Both the position numbers and the translations under genes were made by a program. A stretch of DNA of 64,000 bases from Enterobacteriaceae bacterium RIT691 (GTDB lineage: Bacteria; Pseudomonadota; Gammaproteobacteria; Enterobacterales; Enterobacteriaceae): positions 248,001 through 312,000 of the forward strand of contig WJYM01000001.1 of assembly GCA_009668205.1 (NCBI GenBank), read 5' to 3'. The notes below the pieces were generated by a model that was given only the letters and a program-made list of their open reading frames with translations, did no database searches and was not told the DNA's origin. Below are positions 20,006 through 31,589 of the stretch, in pieces (positions within the stretch are counted from its first letter, which is position 1; every line of letters starts with the position of its first letter).

Positions 20006-23000
20006 ATGCCTGTACAATCTGAACATCCTCGCTATACCCTGCCCTCTAAAGCGGGTGAACAACGCCTGTTGGGCGAACTGACTGGCGCCGCCTGTGCGAC
20101 AGAAGTGGCGCAAATTGCGGAACGTCATCAGGGTCCGGTGGTGCTCATCGCCCCTGATATGCAAAATGCCCTGCGCCTGCACGACGAAATCAGCCAGTTC
20201 ACCGATCAGCTGGTGATGAATCTGGCCGATTGGGAAACGCTGCCTTATGACAGTTTTTCTCCGCATCAGGAAATTATCTCCTCGCGCCTCTCCACGCTGT
20301 ATCAGTTACCTACCATGCAGCGCGGCGTGTTGATTGTGTCGGTGAGCACCCTCATGCAGCGCGTTTGTCCGCACAGCTATTTGCACGGACATGCGCTGGT
20401 AATGAAAAAAGGCCAGCGCCTGTCGCGTGATGCCCTGCGTGCACAGCTGGAAGGTGCAGGCTATCGTCATGTGGATCAGGTGATGGAACACGGCGAGTAC
20501 GCCACCCGTGGCGCGCTGCTGGATCTGTTCCCGATGGGCAGCGAGCAGCCTTACCGTCTGGATTTCTTCGACGATGAAATCGACAGTCTGCGCCTGTTCG
20601 ATACCGACACCCAGCGCACGCTGGAAGAAGTCGAGGCCATTAACCTGCTGCCTGCGCACGAATTCCCGACCGACAAAAATGCGATTGAACTGTTCCGCAG
20701 CCAGTGGCGCGATAAATTCGACGTAAAGCGCGATGCCGAACATATCTATCAGCAGGTCAGCAAAGGCACGCTGCCTACCGGTATCGAATACTGGCAGCCG
20801 CTGTTTTTCAGTGAACCGCTGCCGCCGCTGTTCAGTTATTTCCCGGCGAATACGCTGCTGGTGAACACGGGCGATCCGCAGGCCAGCGCCAACCGCTTTG
20901 AAGCCGACACCCGCGCCCGCTTTGAAAATCGCGGCGTCGATCCGATGCGCCCGCTGTTAGCACCGGAAATGCTGTGGCTGCAGGTTGATGAGCTGTTCAG
21001 CGAGCTGAAGAAATGGCCACGGGTACAGCTCAAAACAGAAGCGCTTGCGGACAAAGCCGCAAACGTCAATCTGGGCTATCAAAAGCTGCCGGATCTCGCG
21101 GTACAGGCCCAGCATAAATCGCCGCTCGATAATCTTCGTCGCTTCCTGGAAGCCTTCGACGGGCCGGTCATTTTCTCAGTAGAAAGTGAAGGTCGTCGCG
21201 AAGCGTTGGGTGAACTGCTTTCCCGCATCAAGCTGTCGCCAAAACGCATTCAGCGACTGGATGACGCAGACGGCAAAGGCCGTTTTCTGATCACCGGTTC
21301 CGCAGAGCACGGCTATATCGACACGCTCCGTCACCGGGCTTTGATTTGCGAAAGCGACTTGCTGGGTGAGCGCGTGGCGCAACGTCGCCAGGATTCCCGC
21401 CGGACGATTAATCCGGACACCCTGATCCGCAACCTCGCGGAGCTGCGCATCGGCCAGCCCGTTGTGCACCTTGAGCATGGCGTGGGTCGCTATGCGGGGA
21501 TGACGACGCTCGAAGCCGGGGGGATCACCGCCGAATACCTGATGCTGATGTATGCCAATGACGCCAAACTGTACGTTCCGGTGTCGTCGCTGCATCTGAT
21601 CAGCCGCTACGCCGGGGGCGCGGAAGAGAGCGCGCCGCTGCATAAACTGGGCGGTGATGCGTGGTCACGCGCGCGGCAAAAAGCCGCTGAAAAAGTGCGC
21701 GACGTTGCCGCCGAGCTGCTGGATATCTACGCTCAGCGCGCCGCCAAATCAGGCTTTGCCTTTAAGCACGATCGCGAACAGTATCAGCTGTTCTGCGACA
21801 GCTTCCCGTTCGAAACCACCCCCGATCAGGCGCAGGCCATTAACGCCGTGCTGAGCGACATGTGTCAGCCGTTGGCGATGGACCGACTGGTGTGCGGCGA
21901 CGTTGGCTTTGGTAAAACCGAAGTCGCCATGCGCGCCGCCTTCCTCGCCGTGGAAAACAACAAACAGGTGGCGGTGCTGGTGCCAACCACCCTGCTCGCT
22001 CAGCAGCACTATGACAATTTCCGCGATCGTTTTGCCAACTGGCCGGTGCGCATTGAAATGCTCTCCCGTTTTCGCAGCGCAAAAGAGCAAACGCAGATTC
22101 TGGAACAGGCCAGCGAAGGCAAAATCGACATTCTGATCGGCACCCATAAGCTGTTGCAAAGCGACGTGAAGTGGAAAGATTTGGGGCTGTTGATCGTCGA
22201 TGAAGAACACCGCTTTGGCGTGCGTCACAAAGAGCGCATCAAAGCGATGCGTGCCGATGTGGATATTCTGACCCTCACCGCCACGCCAATTCCGCGAACC
22301 CTGAATATGGCGATGAGCGGAATGCGCGATCTGTCGATTATCGCCACCCCACCCGCCCGTCGTCTGGCGGTGAAAACCTTCGTGCGCGAGTACGACAACC
22401 TGGTGGTGCGCGAAGCCATTCTGCGCGAAGTGCTGCGCGGGGGTCAGGTTTACTATCTTTATAACGATGTGGAAAACATCCAGAAAGCGGCCGACCGTCT
22501 GGCTGAGCTCGTTCCCGAAGCCCGTATTGCTATCGGTCACGGGCAGATGCGCGAGCGCGAGCTGGAACGCGTGATGAACGACTTCCACCACCAGCGTTTT
22601 AACGTGCTGGTGTGTACCACCATCATCGAAACCGGGATCGACATCCCTACCGCCAACACCATCATCATTGAACGTGCCGATCACTTCGGCCTGGCTCAGC
22701 TGCATCAGCTCCGAGGACGCGTCGGACGTTCACACCATCAGGCCTACGCCTGGCTGCTGACGCCGCATCCGAAAGCCATGACTCCCGATGCGCAAAAACG
22801 CCTTGAAGCCATTGCCTCTCTGGAAGATCTGGGCGCTGGCTTTGCGCTGGCGACGCATGACCTGGAAATTCGTGGCGCGGGTGAACTGCTGGGTGAAGAT
22901 CAGAGTGGCTCAATGGAGAGCATCGGCTTCTCGCTCTATATGGAGCTACTGGAAAATGCCGTCGATGCGCTGAAGGCCGGGCGTGAGCCTTCGCTGGAAG

Positions 23001-23461
23001 ATCTCACCAGTCAGCAGACGGAAGTGGAACTGCGCATGCCTGCGCTACTGCCGGACGACTTTATTCCGGATGTGAACACCCGGTTGTCGTTCTATAAGCG
23101 GATTGCCAGCGCCAAAGGGGAACAGGAGCTGGATGAACTGAAGGTGGAACTGATCGACCGCTTTGGTTTGCTGCCGGATGCCGCACGCAATCTGCTGGAT
23201 ATCGCCCGCCTTCGTCAACAGGCGCAGAAGCTGGGGATCCGTAAGCTGGAAGGCAATGAAAAAGGCGGGCTCGTCGAGTTCAATGAGAAAAACCACGTCA
23301 ATCCGGTGTGGCTGATTGGTCTGTTGCAGAAACAGCCCCAGCACTACCGTCTGGATGGCCCAACGCGGCTGAAGTTCTTCCAGGAACTGGACGAGCGTAA
23401 AGCCCGGATGGAGTGGGTGCGTAACTTTATGCAACAGCTGGAAGAGAACGCCGTCGCTTAA
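20006..23461 (+). CDS. mfd: Transcription-repair coupling factor Mfd
   Basis: 1151-residue translocase that removes RNA polymerase stalled at DNA lesions and recruits UvrA. N-terminal UvrB-like domains (ADWETLPYDSFSPH), the RNA polymerase-interaction region (IGQPVVHLEHGVGRYAGM), then an SF2/RecG-like motor: Walker A GDVGFGKTEVAMRAAF, Walker B LIVDEEHRFGVRH, TATPIPRTL, the RGRVGRSHHQAYAW motif and the TRG helical hairpin. The sequence is near E. coli Mfd throughout. A terminator follows. Confidence 0.98.
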   Translation: MPVQSEHPRYTLPSKAGEQRLLGELTGAACATEVAQIAERHQGPVVLIAPDMQNALRLHDEISQFTDQLVMNLADWETLPYDSFSPHQEIISSRLSTLYQLPTMQRGVLIVSVSTLMQRVCPHSYLHGHALVMKKGQRLSRDALRAQLEGAGYRHVDQVMEHGEYATRGALLDLFPMGSEQPYRLDFFDDEIDSLRLFDTDTQRTLEEVEAINLLPAHEFPTDKNAIELFRSQWRDKFDVKRDAEHIYQQVSKGTLPTGIEYWQPLFFSEPLPPLFSYFPANTLLVNTGDPQASANRFEADTRARFENRGVDPMRPLLAPEMLWLQVDELFSELKKWPRVQLKTEALADKAANVNLGYQKLPDLAVQAQHKSPLDNLRRFLEAFDGPVIFSVESEGRREALGELLSRIKLSPKRIQRLDDADGKGRFLITGSAEHGYIDTLRHRALICESDLLGERVAQRRQDSRRTINPDTLIRNLAELRIGQPVVHLEHGVGRYAGMTTLEAGGITAEYLMLMYANDAKLYVPVSSLHLISRYAGGAEESAPLHKLGGDAWSRARQKAAEKVRDVAAELLDIYAQRAAKSGFAFKHDREQYQLFCDSFPFETTPDQAQAINAVLSDMCQPLAMDRLVCGDVGFGKTEVAMRAAFLAVENNKQVAVLVPTTLLAQQHYDNFRDRFANWPVRIEMLSRFRSAKEQTQILEQASEGKIDILIGTHKLLQSDVKWKDLGLLIVDEEHRFGVRHKERIKAMRADVDILTLTATPIPRTLNMAMSGMRDLSIIATPPARRLAVKTFVREYDNLVVREAILREVLRGGQVYYLYNDVENIQKAADRLAELVPEARIAIGHGQMRERELERVMNDFHHQRFNVLVCTTIIETGIDIPTANTIIIERADHFGLAQLHQLRGRVGRSHHQAYAWLLTPHPKAMTPDAQKRLEAIASLEDLGAGFALATHDLEIRGAGELLGEDQSGSMESIGFSLYMELLENAVDALKAGREPSLEDLTSQQTEVELRMPALLPDDFIPDVNTRLSFYKRIASAKGEQELDELKVELIDRFGLLPDAARNLLDIARLRQQAQKLGIRKLEGNEKGGLVEFNEKNHVNPVWLIGLLQKQPQHYRLDGPTRLKFFQELDERKARMEWVRNFMQQLEENAVA

Positions 23462-23465
23462 ACTT

Positions 23466-23499
23466 CTCCCCGGCGGCACCCGCTGCCGGGGCATTTTTG
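23466..23499 (+). terminator. Rho-independent terminator of mfd
   Basis: Stem CCCCGGC / GCCGGGG (23468-23474 with 23485-23491) followed by a short T run just after the mfd stop. Confidence 0.85.
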
Positions 23500-23604
23500 C
23501 CTCTGTTTATTTACACACTCTTTGCAAAGCACTGAAACATCCAGACATGCACTGACGTCATAATGAGCGTTTATTTATTCACTCACCGTTATGGATGTGC
23601 TGTG

Positions 23605-24567
23605 ATGATTCCTTCGCGTTTTCTGCGCCTGATGGCCCTTGTCGCCTTCACCGCAAGTCTCGCCGCGGCTCTGCCCGCGCGCGCCAATACCTGGCCTCTT
23701 CCTCCTGCCGGCAGCCGCCTTGTCGGTGAAAACCGTTATCACGTTGTCGAAAACGACGGTGGCTCGCTGGAGGCGATTGCTAAAAAATATAACGTCGGCT
23801 TCCTGGCGCTGCTTCAGGCTAATCCTGGTGTAGATCCTTACGTGCCGCGCGCGGGTAGCGTATTGACGATTCCACTGCAAACGCTGCTGCCTGATGCACC
23901 GCGTGAAGGTATGGTACTCAACCTTGCCGAACTGCGTCTGTACTATTATCCGCCGGGCAAAAATAGCGTCACCGTCTACCCGATTGGCATCGGTCAACTG
24001 GGTGGCGATACGCTGACGCCGACGATGGTCACCACCGTTTCCGATAAGCGCGCTAATCCAACCTGGACGCCAACGGCCAATATCCGCGCCCGTTATAAAG
24101 CCAATGGCATTGATTTACCTGCCGTGGTGCCCGCCGGGCCAGATAATCCGATGGGTCACCATGCCATTCGTCTTTCCGCTTACGGCGGCGTGTATCTGTT
24201 GCATGGCACCAATGCCGATTTTGGTATCGGCATGCGCGTCAGTTCTGGCTGTATCCGCCTGCGTGATGGCGACATTGAAAAGCTGTTCAAACAGGTCACA
24301 CCGGGGACGAAAGTGAACATCATCAATACGCCGATTAAAACGTCCGTGGAGCCTGGTGGGGTCCATCTGGTGGAAGTTCATCAGCCTCTGTCGAAGCACA
24401 TTGATGACGACCCGCAGGTGCTGCCAATCATGCTCAACGGCAGCATGCAGGCATTCAAGGATGCACCGCAAACCAATGCCCAGCTCATGGAGCAGGTCAT
24501 GGAAGTGCGTTCCGGCATGCCGGTCGATGTGACTCGCCACAGCCCTCCTCCCGCACAAAATCTGTAA
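23605..24567 (+). CDS. ldtC: L,D-transpeptidase LdtC (YcfS)
   Basis: Periplasmic L,D-transpeptidase of 320 residues that attaches Braun lipoprotein to peptidoglycan. A signal peptide (LMALVAFTASLAAALPARA) is followed by a LysM-like segment (YHVVENDGGSLEAIAKKYNVG) and the YkuD domain with HGTNADFGIG and the catalytic Cys in MRVSSGCIRLRD. I use the ATG at 23605, matching the E. coli length; a GTG one codon earlier is also possible and the frame is open 14 codons further up. Confidence 0.94.
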   Translation: MIPSRFLRLMALVAFTASLAAALPARANTWPLPPAGSRLVGENRYHVVENDGGSLEAIAKKYNVGFLALLQANPGVDPYVPRAGSVLTIPLQTLLPDAPREGMVLNLAELRLYYYPPGKNSVTVYPIGIGQLGGDTLTPTMVTTVSDKRANPTWTPTANIRARYKANGIDLPAVVPAGPDNPMGHHAIRLSAYGGVYLLHGTNADFGIGMRVSSGCIRLRDGDIEKLFKQVTPGTKVNIINTPIKTSVEPGGVHLVEVHQPLSKHIDDDPQVLPIMLNGSMQAFKDAPQTNAQLMEQVMEVRSGMPVDVTRHSPPPAQNL

Positions 24568-24569
24568 TA

Positions 24570-24606
24570 AAAAAAAAGACCGCGACAAATGTCGCGGTCA
24601 TTTTTT
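24570..24606. terminator. Bidirectional terminator between ldtC and bhsA
   Basis: Stem GACCGCGACA / TGTCGCGGTC (24578-24587 with 24590-24599), with an A run on the left and a T run on the right, so it can end transcripts from both convergent genes. Confidence 0.9.
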
Positions 24607-24647
24607 ATGGCAGTGGCGTTGCCAGGGGTTCTTAAACAAGCCTGAGC

Positions 24648-24905
24648 TTATTTATAAATAACAGCGGTACCGTGCAGGCTGTTAGGACCATTCACGGACG
24701 TAATACGGAAAGATTTAGCACCCATCGCATCGGCTTTCTGCGCCAGCTGGTCTTCCAGTGAACCCAGGTTGGTACCCGCATCAGCGGAGATAACCCCGAC
24801 TTTATGTTGGTCTACCGGCGTGGACTGGACTTCAACAGCGGCAAAGCTTGCGAAAGACAGAGAACTCAGGACTGCAGCGACGGCCAGGGCTTTGATGCTT
24901 TTCAT
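24648..24905 (-). CDS. bhsA: Stress-response outer-membrane protein BhsA (YcfR)
   Basis: 85-residue secreted protein of the YhcN/BhsA (DUF1471) family. A signal peptide (MKSIKALAVAAVLSSLSFASFA) is followed by the compact domain VEVQSTPVDQHKVGVISADAG. In E. coli it is induced by copper, acid and peroxide, lowers outer-membrane permeability to copper and affects biofilm. It is divergent from comR, whose product represses it in the absence of copper. Confidence 0.94.
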   Translation of the reverse strand: MKSIKALAVAAVLSSLSFASFAAVEVQSTPVDQHKVGVISADAGTNLGSLEDQLAQKADAMGAKSFRITSVNGPNSLHGTAVIYK

Positions 24906-25151
24906 GTTTTTTATACCTATGCAGATGATTTTGGCAGGTCGTTATTATTAACTTAACGATCGATAGGATTATAATAGTGTGATCTGCGTCACGCGTCAAA
25001 GTGTTTTTATAACGACTGTTATATAATTTAATTATCTCTTATTTTTCATATTGATATGACAATTTTATTTTGTGATAGCCCCCGCTGGTACTGAGCCGGG
25101 TTTGTTTTTATAATGAGGATTCAACACACAGCAATGAGGTACAACGGCACC

Positions 25152-25787
25152 ATGACAACTGAAGTCACAAGTTGCGTAAAAAAAAGCCGTGGCCGTCCAA
25201 AAGTGTTCGACAGGGATGTGGCGCTCGATAAGGCCATGACACTCTTCTGGCAGCACGGCTATGAAGCCACTTCACTTTCTGATTTAGTGGAGGCTACCGG
25301 TGCGAAAGCGCCGACGCTGTACGCAGAGTTTGCAAACAAAGAAGGCCTGTTCCGGGCCGTTCTGGATCGCTATATTTCACGTTTTGCGAATAAGCATGAG
25401 GCGCAGCTGTTCTGCGAAGAGAAAAACGTTGAGCAGGCTCTGCGCGACTATTTCAGCGCAATCGCCACCTGCTTTACCAGCAAAGATACGCCGGCAGGCT
25501 GCTTCATGATCAACACCTCTGCCACCCTTGCGGCCTCTTCTAAAGAAATTGCCCATACCCTCAAATCCCGCCATGCGATGCAGGAGAAAACGCTGTGTGA
25601 ATTTTTGACACAGCGCCAGCTGAGAGGTGAAATCCCTCAGGGTAAGCCGGTTGTCGAACTGGCACAGTTTTTAAGCTGTATTTTGCAGGGGATGTCTATC
25701 AGCGCACGTGAAGGCGCGAGCTATGAATCGCTGATGCGCATTACAGACACCACGATGCGTCTGTGGCCGCTGATGCTGAAGCTCTGA
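25152..25787 (+). CDS. comR: TetR-family copper-responsive repressor ComR
   Basis: TetR-type regulator of 211 residues. The DNA-binding part contains KSRGRPKVFDRDVALDKAM and the helix-turn-helix around GYEATSLSDLVEATGAKAPTLYAEF; the C-terminal ligand domain has cysteines (PAGCFMINT). In E. coli ComR represses bhsA and releases it on copper binding. I use the ATG giving MTTEVTSCVKKS; 13 upstream in-frame codons look non-coding. Divergent from bhsA across about 250 bases that should hold its operator. Confidence 0.93.
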   Translation: MTTEVTSCVKKSRGRPKVFDRDVALDKAMTLFWQHGYEATSLSDLVEATGAKAPTLYAEFANKEGLFRAVLDRYISRFANKHEAQLFCEEKNVEQALRDYFSAIATCFTSKDTPAGCFMINTSATLAASSKEIAHTLKSRHAMQEKTLCEFLTQRQLRGEIPQGKPVVELAQFLSCILQGMSISAREGASYESLMRITDTTMRLWPLMLKL

Positions 25788-25794
25788 CAGGCAT

Positions 25795-25829
25795 AAAAAA
25801 AGCCCCTCAGCCTGAGCGATTGAGGGGCC
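25795..25829 (-). terminator. Terminator downstream of ycfJ and comR
   Basis: Stem GCCCCTCA / TGAGGGGC (25802-25809 with 25821-25828) with an A run on the left, which becomes a U run for minus-strand ycfJ transcripts. Confidence 0.75.
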
Positions 25830-25856
25830 AATGCATCCTGAATGGACTGCTTTTTT

Positions 25857-26396
25857 TTACACTTTGTTATTCAGAACCAGTTGACCGTTGCTGTCGAGCG
25901 GGATCTGGCTACCAGGATCTTTATCCATACGGATTTTCCCCTGCTGATCGCCAATCTTGTACGTCACGTCATAACCCAGCATTTTATCCGATTTGTCGTA
26001 AACCGTTTTACAGCGCTGCTGAGTCGTCGTGTAGGTGTCATTATTCTGCATTGAGCCCTGGATTTGGTTACCGGCATAGCCGCCACCCAGTGCACCCGCC
26101 ACCGTCGCCACATCACGGCCACGGCCGCCACCAAACTGATGACCAATCACCCCGCCCGCGACGGCACCCAATACGGAACCGGCGATACGGTTTTCATCCT
26201 GTACCGGACGACGATGCGTGACCGCGACGTTACGACATTCCTGACGCGGCGTTTTTACGCTCTCTTTAATCGGGGTTGCTGAGACAACCTGTGCATACTG
26301 TGGGCCACGATCGAGTACATTAAGACTGGCCACCGCCGCCACACCCAGCGCAGCAGCTACGCCAATCCCTATACCCGCTAACATTGATTTATTCAC
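25857..26396 (-). CDS. ycfJ: Glycine-zipper protein YcfJ
   Basis: 179-residue envelope protein of the glycine-zipper 2TM family. One N-terminal hydrophobic segment (LAGIGIGVAAALGVAAVASL) precedes a central glycine-zipper block (GSVLGAVAGGVIGHQFGGGR, then GALGGGYAGNQIQGS). I chose the GTG start at 26396 because a strong AGGAGG lies upstream and the length then equals E. coli YcfJ. Function is not established; biofilm effects are reported in E. coli. Confidence 0.9.
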   Translation of the reverse strand: MNKSMLAGIGIGVAAALGVAAVASLNVLDRGPQYAQVVSATPIKESVKTPRQECRNVAVTHRRPVQDENRIAGSVLGAVAGGVIGHQFGGGRGRDVATVAGALGGGYAGNQIQGSMQNNDTYTTTQQRCKTVYDKSDKMLGYDVTYKIGDQQGKIRMDKDPGSQIPLDSNGQLVLNNKV

Positions 26397-26546
26397 GGGA
26401 GATCCTCCTTTGTTGCTGTTGGTAACAATATTGCAACCAGAAGGACGATCTGAATATAAGAAAACCACTCAAAAGCGGGCCATACGAGGGCCAAAAAGCC
26501 GTGATTCAGATTAGTCCGAAGGCATTCAGGCGTGCAGGGGAAAGAT

Positions 26547-26573
26547 ATAAAAAGACCCGGAAATTCCGGGTCT
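26547..26573 (-). terminator. Rho-independent terminator of ndh
   Basis: Stem GACCCGGA / TCCGGGTC (26554-26561 with 26565-26572) preceded on the plus strand by AAAAA, 18 bases after the ndh stop. Confidence 0.85.
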
Positions 26574-26590
26574 CAGAGGAAGCAGAAGGA

Positions 26591-27895
26591 TTAGTGCAGC
26601 TTCAGACGTGGACGGATCACGCGGTTGATACTGCCGACCAGCATCATCAGGCCGGTTTTGAAATAACCGTGCAGCGCTATCTGGTGCATACGGTACAGCG
26701 AGATGTAGACGAAGCGCGCAATACGCCCTTCCACCATCATCGATCCGCGCATCAGATTGCCCATCAGGCTGCCGACGGTGGAGTAGTTGGACAGCGACAC
26801 CAGCGAGCCATGATCTTTATAGGTGTAGGCCTTCAGCGGCTTACCTTTGATCTGCGCGAGGATGTTGCTCAGCGCCAGCGATGCCATCTGGTGTGCGGCC
26901 TGAGCGCGCGGTGGCACAAAGCCGCCTTCCGGACGTGCGCAGGAGGCACAGTCGCCAATCGCGTAAATATCTGCATCACGGGTGGTTTGCAGCGTTGGCT
27001 CAACAACCAGCTGATTAATACGGTTAGTTTCCAGACCGCCAATCTCTTTCATAAAGTCTGGCGCTTTAATCCCCGCCGCCCATACCATCAGATCGGCATT
27101 GATGTACTCACCGTCTTTGGTATGCAGGCCACCGGCATCGGCACTGGTCACCATGGTCTGGGTCAGTACGCGCACGCCCATTTTGGTCAGCTCGCTGTGC
27201 GCCGCGCTGGAAATACGCGGCGGCAGTGCTGGCAGAATGCGCTCACCGGCTTCCACCAGCGTCACGTTCAGCGCTTCGTTGGTCAGCCCTTTGTAACCGT
27301 AGCTGTGCAGCTGCTTAACGGCGTTATGCAGCTCTGCGGAGAGTTCCACGCCCGTCGCACCACCGCCCACAATGGCGATGTTCACTTTGCCATTGGCACC
27401 CAGATTGCTGGAGTGCTTCAGGAACAGGTTCAGCATTTCCTGATGGAAACGACGCGCCTGGTGCGGGTTGTCGAGGAAAATGCAGTTCTCTTTCACGCCC
27501 GGCGTATTGAAATCGTTTGAGGTACTGCCCAGCGCCATCACCAGCGTGTCGTAAGGTAACTTGCGCTCAGGCACCAGCAGTTCACCCTTCTCATCGCGCA
27601 GTTCCGCAAGCGTAATGGTTTTGGTCTCACGGTTGATATCCATCACCGAACCCAGCTGGAACTGGAAATGGTGATTGCGCGCGTGCGCCAGATAGCTCAG
27701 CGCATCCACGCCTTCATCCAGTGAACCTGTCGCCACTTCATGCAGCAGCGGTTTCCACAGATGGCTGTGATTACGATCGACCAGTGTGATTTTCGCTTTT
27801 TTGCCACGGCCCAGCTTTCTACCCAGTTGTGTAGCCAGCTCAAGCCCGCCTGCACCACCACCCACAATCACTATCTTTTTCAATGGCGTAGTCAA
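26591..27895 (-). CDS. ndh: NADH dehydrogenase II (NDH-2)
   Basis: Single-subunit, non-proton-pumping NADH:quinone oxidoreductase, 434 residues, peripheral on the inner membrane. FAD-binding Rossmann motif [14 protein letters not shown] at the N-terminus, the NADH-binding [13 protein letters not shown], and [11 protein letters not shown] near the second FAD motif; a C-terminal amphipathic/hydrophobic segment ([18 protein letters not shown]) anchors it. Near-identical to E. coli Ndh. In E. coli it is repressed anaerobically by FNR, and a good FNR box lies upstream here. Confidence 0.98.
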   Translation of the reverse strand: MTTPLKKIVIVGGGAGGLELATQLGRKLGRGKKAKITLVDRNHSHLWKPLLHEVATGSLDEGVDALSYLAHARNHHFQFQLGSVMDINRETKTITLAELRDEKGELLVPERKLPYDTLVMALGSTSNDFNTPGVKENCIFLDNPHQARRFHQEMLNLFLKHSSNLGANGKVNIAIVGGGATGVELSAELHNAVKQLHSYGYKGLTNEALNVTLVEAGERILPALPPRISSAAHSELTKMGVRVLTQTMVTSADAGGLHTKDGEYINADLMVWAAGIKAPDFMKEIGGLETNRINQLVVEPTLQTTRDADIYAIGDCASCARPEGGFVPPRAQAAHQMASLALSNILAQIKGKPLKAYTYKDHGSLVSLSNYSTVGSLMGNLMRGSMMVEGRIARFVYISLYRMHQIALHGYFKTGLMMLVGSINRVIRPRLKLH

Positions 27896-28030
27896 CGTGA
27901 CCCCCTCAAAATATTAACCAATTGTTAATTAAAAGTTATTAAAATAGCTCTTAATTAACAACAAGTTACCAGGAAAACCCTCTTTAGTGGGACGCAGAAT
28001 ACCACGTCAGGCGCATTGGTCATACCAAAA

Positions 28031-28044
28031 TTGACGTGAATCAA
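28031..28044. promoter_or_regulatory. FNR box upstream of ndh
   Basis: TTGACGTGAATCAA matches TTGAT-N4-ATCAA at 9 of 10 positions, about 140 bases before the ndh start. E. coli ndh is a classic FNR-repressed gene with upstream FNR sites, so this fits. Confidence 0.75.
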
Positions 28045-28090
28045 TTTTTACCGCTGTAAAGTTGAACAGGTGTTGTTAGCGAAGAGAAGA

Positions 28091-28126
28091 AATGACCGCC
28101 CGGTGGAGGGAAGTGCCCGGGCGGTT
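28091..28126 (-). terminator. Terminator of the hinT-to-ycfP gene group
   Basis: Stem ACCGCCCGG / CCGGGCGGT (28095-28103 with 28117-28125) lies just after the ycfP stop; the minus-strand transcript then reads a pyrimidine-rich UCAUUUCUUCU. Confidence 0.65.
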
Positions 28127-28134
28127 GGCGTTGA

Positions 28135-28677
28135 TTAGCCTAGCGTTTTAAACGCTTTGATCCGCTGCAGATGCGGGGAGATGTTTTTGAATTTGTGGGT
28201 CTGCTCTTCGTCCCAGATGATCTCATAGTAGTGATGCAACAGCTCGGCCGAACGCTGGCTGTTCAACGCTTCATCCTGACGGGAGAGGATCACGAGACAA
28301 CGATCGCGGTTTTTCTCACGGAAGTTGGTCACGCATTTGGTGCCGATGTCTGCATACTCTTCCGGACGGTCGATTTTCCCTTCCATGTTCTCGTTGGGGA
28401 ACAGATTCGGGTTGAACACCACCTGGCGGATGTCGCAAAGAAAACCGATACGTTCAGCCCAGTAGCCGCCCAGACCGACGCCGCAAATCAACGGCCTGTC
28501 GTCGGTGTTAAGCTGCAGCATTTTATCCACCTCTTTCAGCAGATGCTGCATGTCATGTTTTGGGTGACGAGTGCTGTAGCTAATCAGGCGAACGTCCGGA
28601 TCGATGAACTGCAGCTGCAGCACCTTCTCATGATTGCCTGGACTGTTCGAGTCAAAACCGTGCAAATAAATAATCAT
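28135..28677 (-). CDS. ycfP: Alpha/beta-hydrolase-like protein YcfP
   Basis: 180-residue cytoplasmic protein of the YqiA/UPF0227 family. The usual hydrolase elbow G-x-S-x-G is replaced by [14 protein letters not shown], so the serine nucleophile is absent; as I recall the E. coli protein has the same change. The N-terminus [19 protein letters not shown] is well conserved. It follows nagZ by 36 bases and may be cotranscribed. Function unknown. Confidence 0.93.
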   Translation of the reverse strand: MIIYLHGFDSNSPGNHEKVLQLQFIDPDVRLISYSTRHPKHDMQHLLKEVDKMLQLNTDDRPLICGVGLGGYWAERIGFLCDIRQVVFNPNLFPNENMEGKIDRPEEYADIGTKCVTNFREKNRDRCLVILSRQDEALNSQRSAELLHHYYEIIWDEEQTHKFKNISPHLQRIKAFKTLG

Positions 28678-28713
28678 ACATCCTCACAACACTGCTAATC
28701 CCGTAGCGGGAGA

Positions 28714-30555
<1,842 letters not shown>

Positions 30556-30575
<20 letters not shown>

Positions 30576-31197
30576 CTTTACCCGACCAGATAATCTCGCC
30601 AGTCTGCACCAGCATTAATTGCGAGGAGAGCGTCGGGGCGTTGGCGTTACCTGTGGCATTGGAGTACAGCACATACTGCGCCCCGACGGTACGGGCCAGA
30701 CCCATTGCTTTGTTACGCGATCCCAGGCTGTCCTGCGCAGAGAGTCCCAGCTGCTGTTTGGCGACGGCCAGTTGCTGCGGCGAGACCAGCGTAAATTTAC
30801 TGTTGCCTTTCAGGGCACTGTTCAATGCCGCGGTAGCATCAACGGTATTGATCGAACCGTTGGTACGATTGTTAACGCTATCGACCATCAGGATACTGCC
30901 TGCCGCAATGCCTTCAGACTGCACCATTTTTGCCACCAGCGGTTGCGCTGCGCCATTCCAGTCATAGTGACGCACTTTTGGTGCGGGCTGCTGAGGCTGT
31001 TCAGCCCCGTTTTCAATCGGACCAGGCTGCTGTGGAACCGTCGGTATCGCTGGAACCGTGGTTGGCGGTGGCGTCTGCGGCTGTTCCGGTGTTGGTTTTG
31101 CTTCTTCAACCGGCGCGGGTTGCTCACGTTGCGTTACGCAGCCAGACAGAAAAAGAGCCACTGCCGCAACGAAAGCATAGCGACTGAGTTTACTCAT
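30556..31197 (-). CDS. lpoB: Penicillin-binding protein activator lipoprotein LpoB
   Basis: Outer-membrane lipoprotein of 213 residues that reaches through the periplasm to activate PBP1B. A signal peptide ends in the lipobox LSGC (Cys20), a Pro/Glu/Gln-rich linker follows (about residues 25-70), and the folded domain begins near [15 protein letters not shown]. Layout and length match E. coli LpoB. Confidence 0.95.
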
Positions 31198-31210
31198 GCG
31201 TTGTTACCCC

Positions 31211-31585
31211 TTAAAGATAAAGATATAACCGGACTTTATGCGCACCCAGACTGTTTGCGCTGCCGTAAAGTGTGACCGAGGAGCGCGGTGGAATGACGAC
31301 CGTCCGCGGCGCTTCCAGCGGATGCATCTCCAGACCTCTGGCGTCATACCAATAGAAACGATAATGCACGGTCACCGCCGTACCGCGCTCGTTATAAAGC
31401 CGTGATGAGGCCGTGGCCTGGATCTCGGAGGTCGTGAGATCGGGATTTTCGGCGCTGATCCCTGCCGCCAGCACGTTGGCCTCCATCACCAGCGTTTGCT
31501 GTTCGCCCACCGGAATTTCCGGATGCGAACCGCAGCCAGCCAGCGCGAAGCAGGCTAACAGAGCCATCAAACGGCCACGATTCAT
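31211..31585 (-). CDS. ycfL: Lipoprotein YcfL
   Basis: 124-residue predicted lipoprotein with lipobox LAGC after a hydrophobic signal. The mature part contains TVHYRFYWYDARGLEMHPLEA, typical of YcfL/DUF1425 proteins. I use the ATG at 31585 rather than upstream in-frame codons that overlap hinT. It sits between hinT and lpoB, as in E. coli; function unknown. Confidence 0.92.
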   Translation of the reverse strand: MNRGRLMALLACFALAGCGSHPEIPVGEQQTLVMEANVLAAGISAENPDLTTSEIQATASSRLYNERGTAVTVHYRFYWYDARGLEMHPLEAPRTVVIPPRSSVTLYGSANSLGAHKVRLYLYL

Positions 31586-31589
31586 GCGA

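Noticed and set aside
26501-27520. 339-codon plus-strand frame opposite ndh
   Set aside because: Antisense shadow of a conserved gene, without a ribosome site or recognisable domain.
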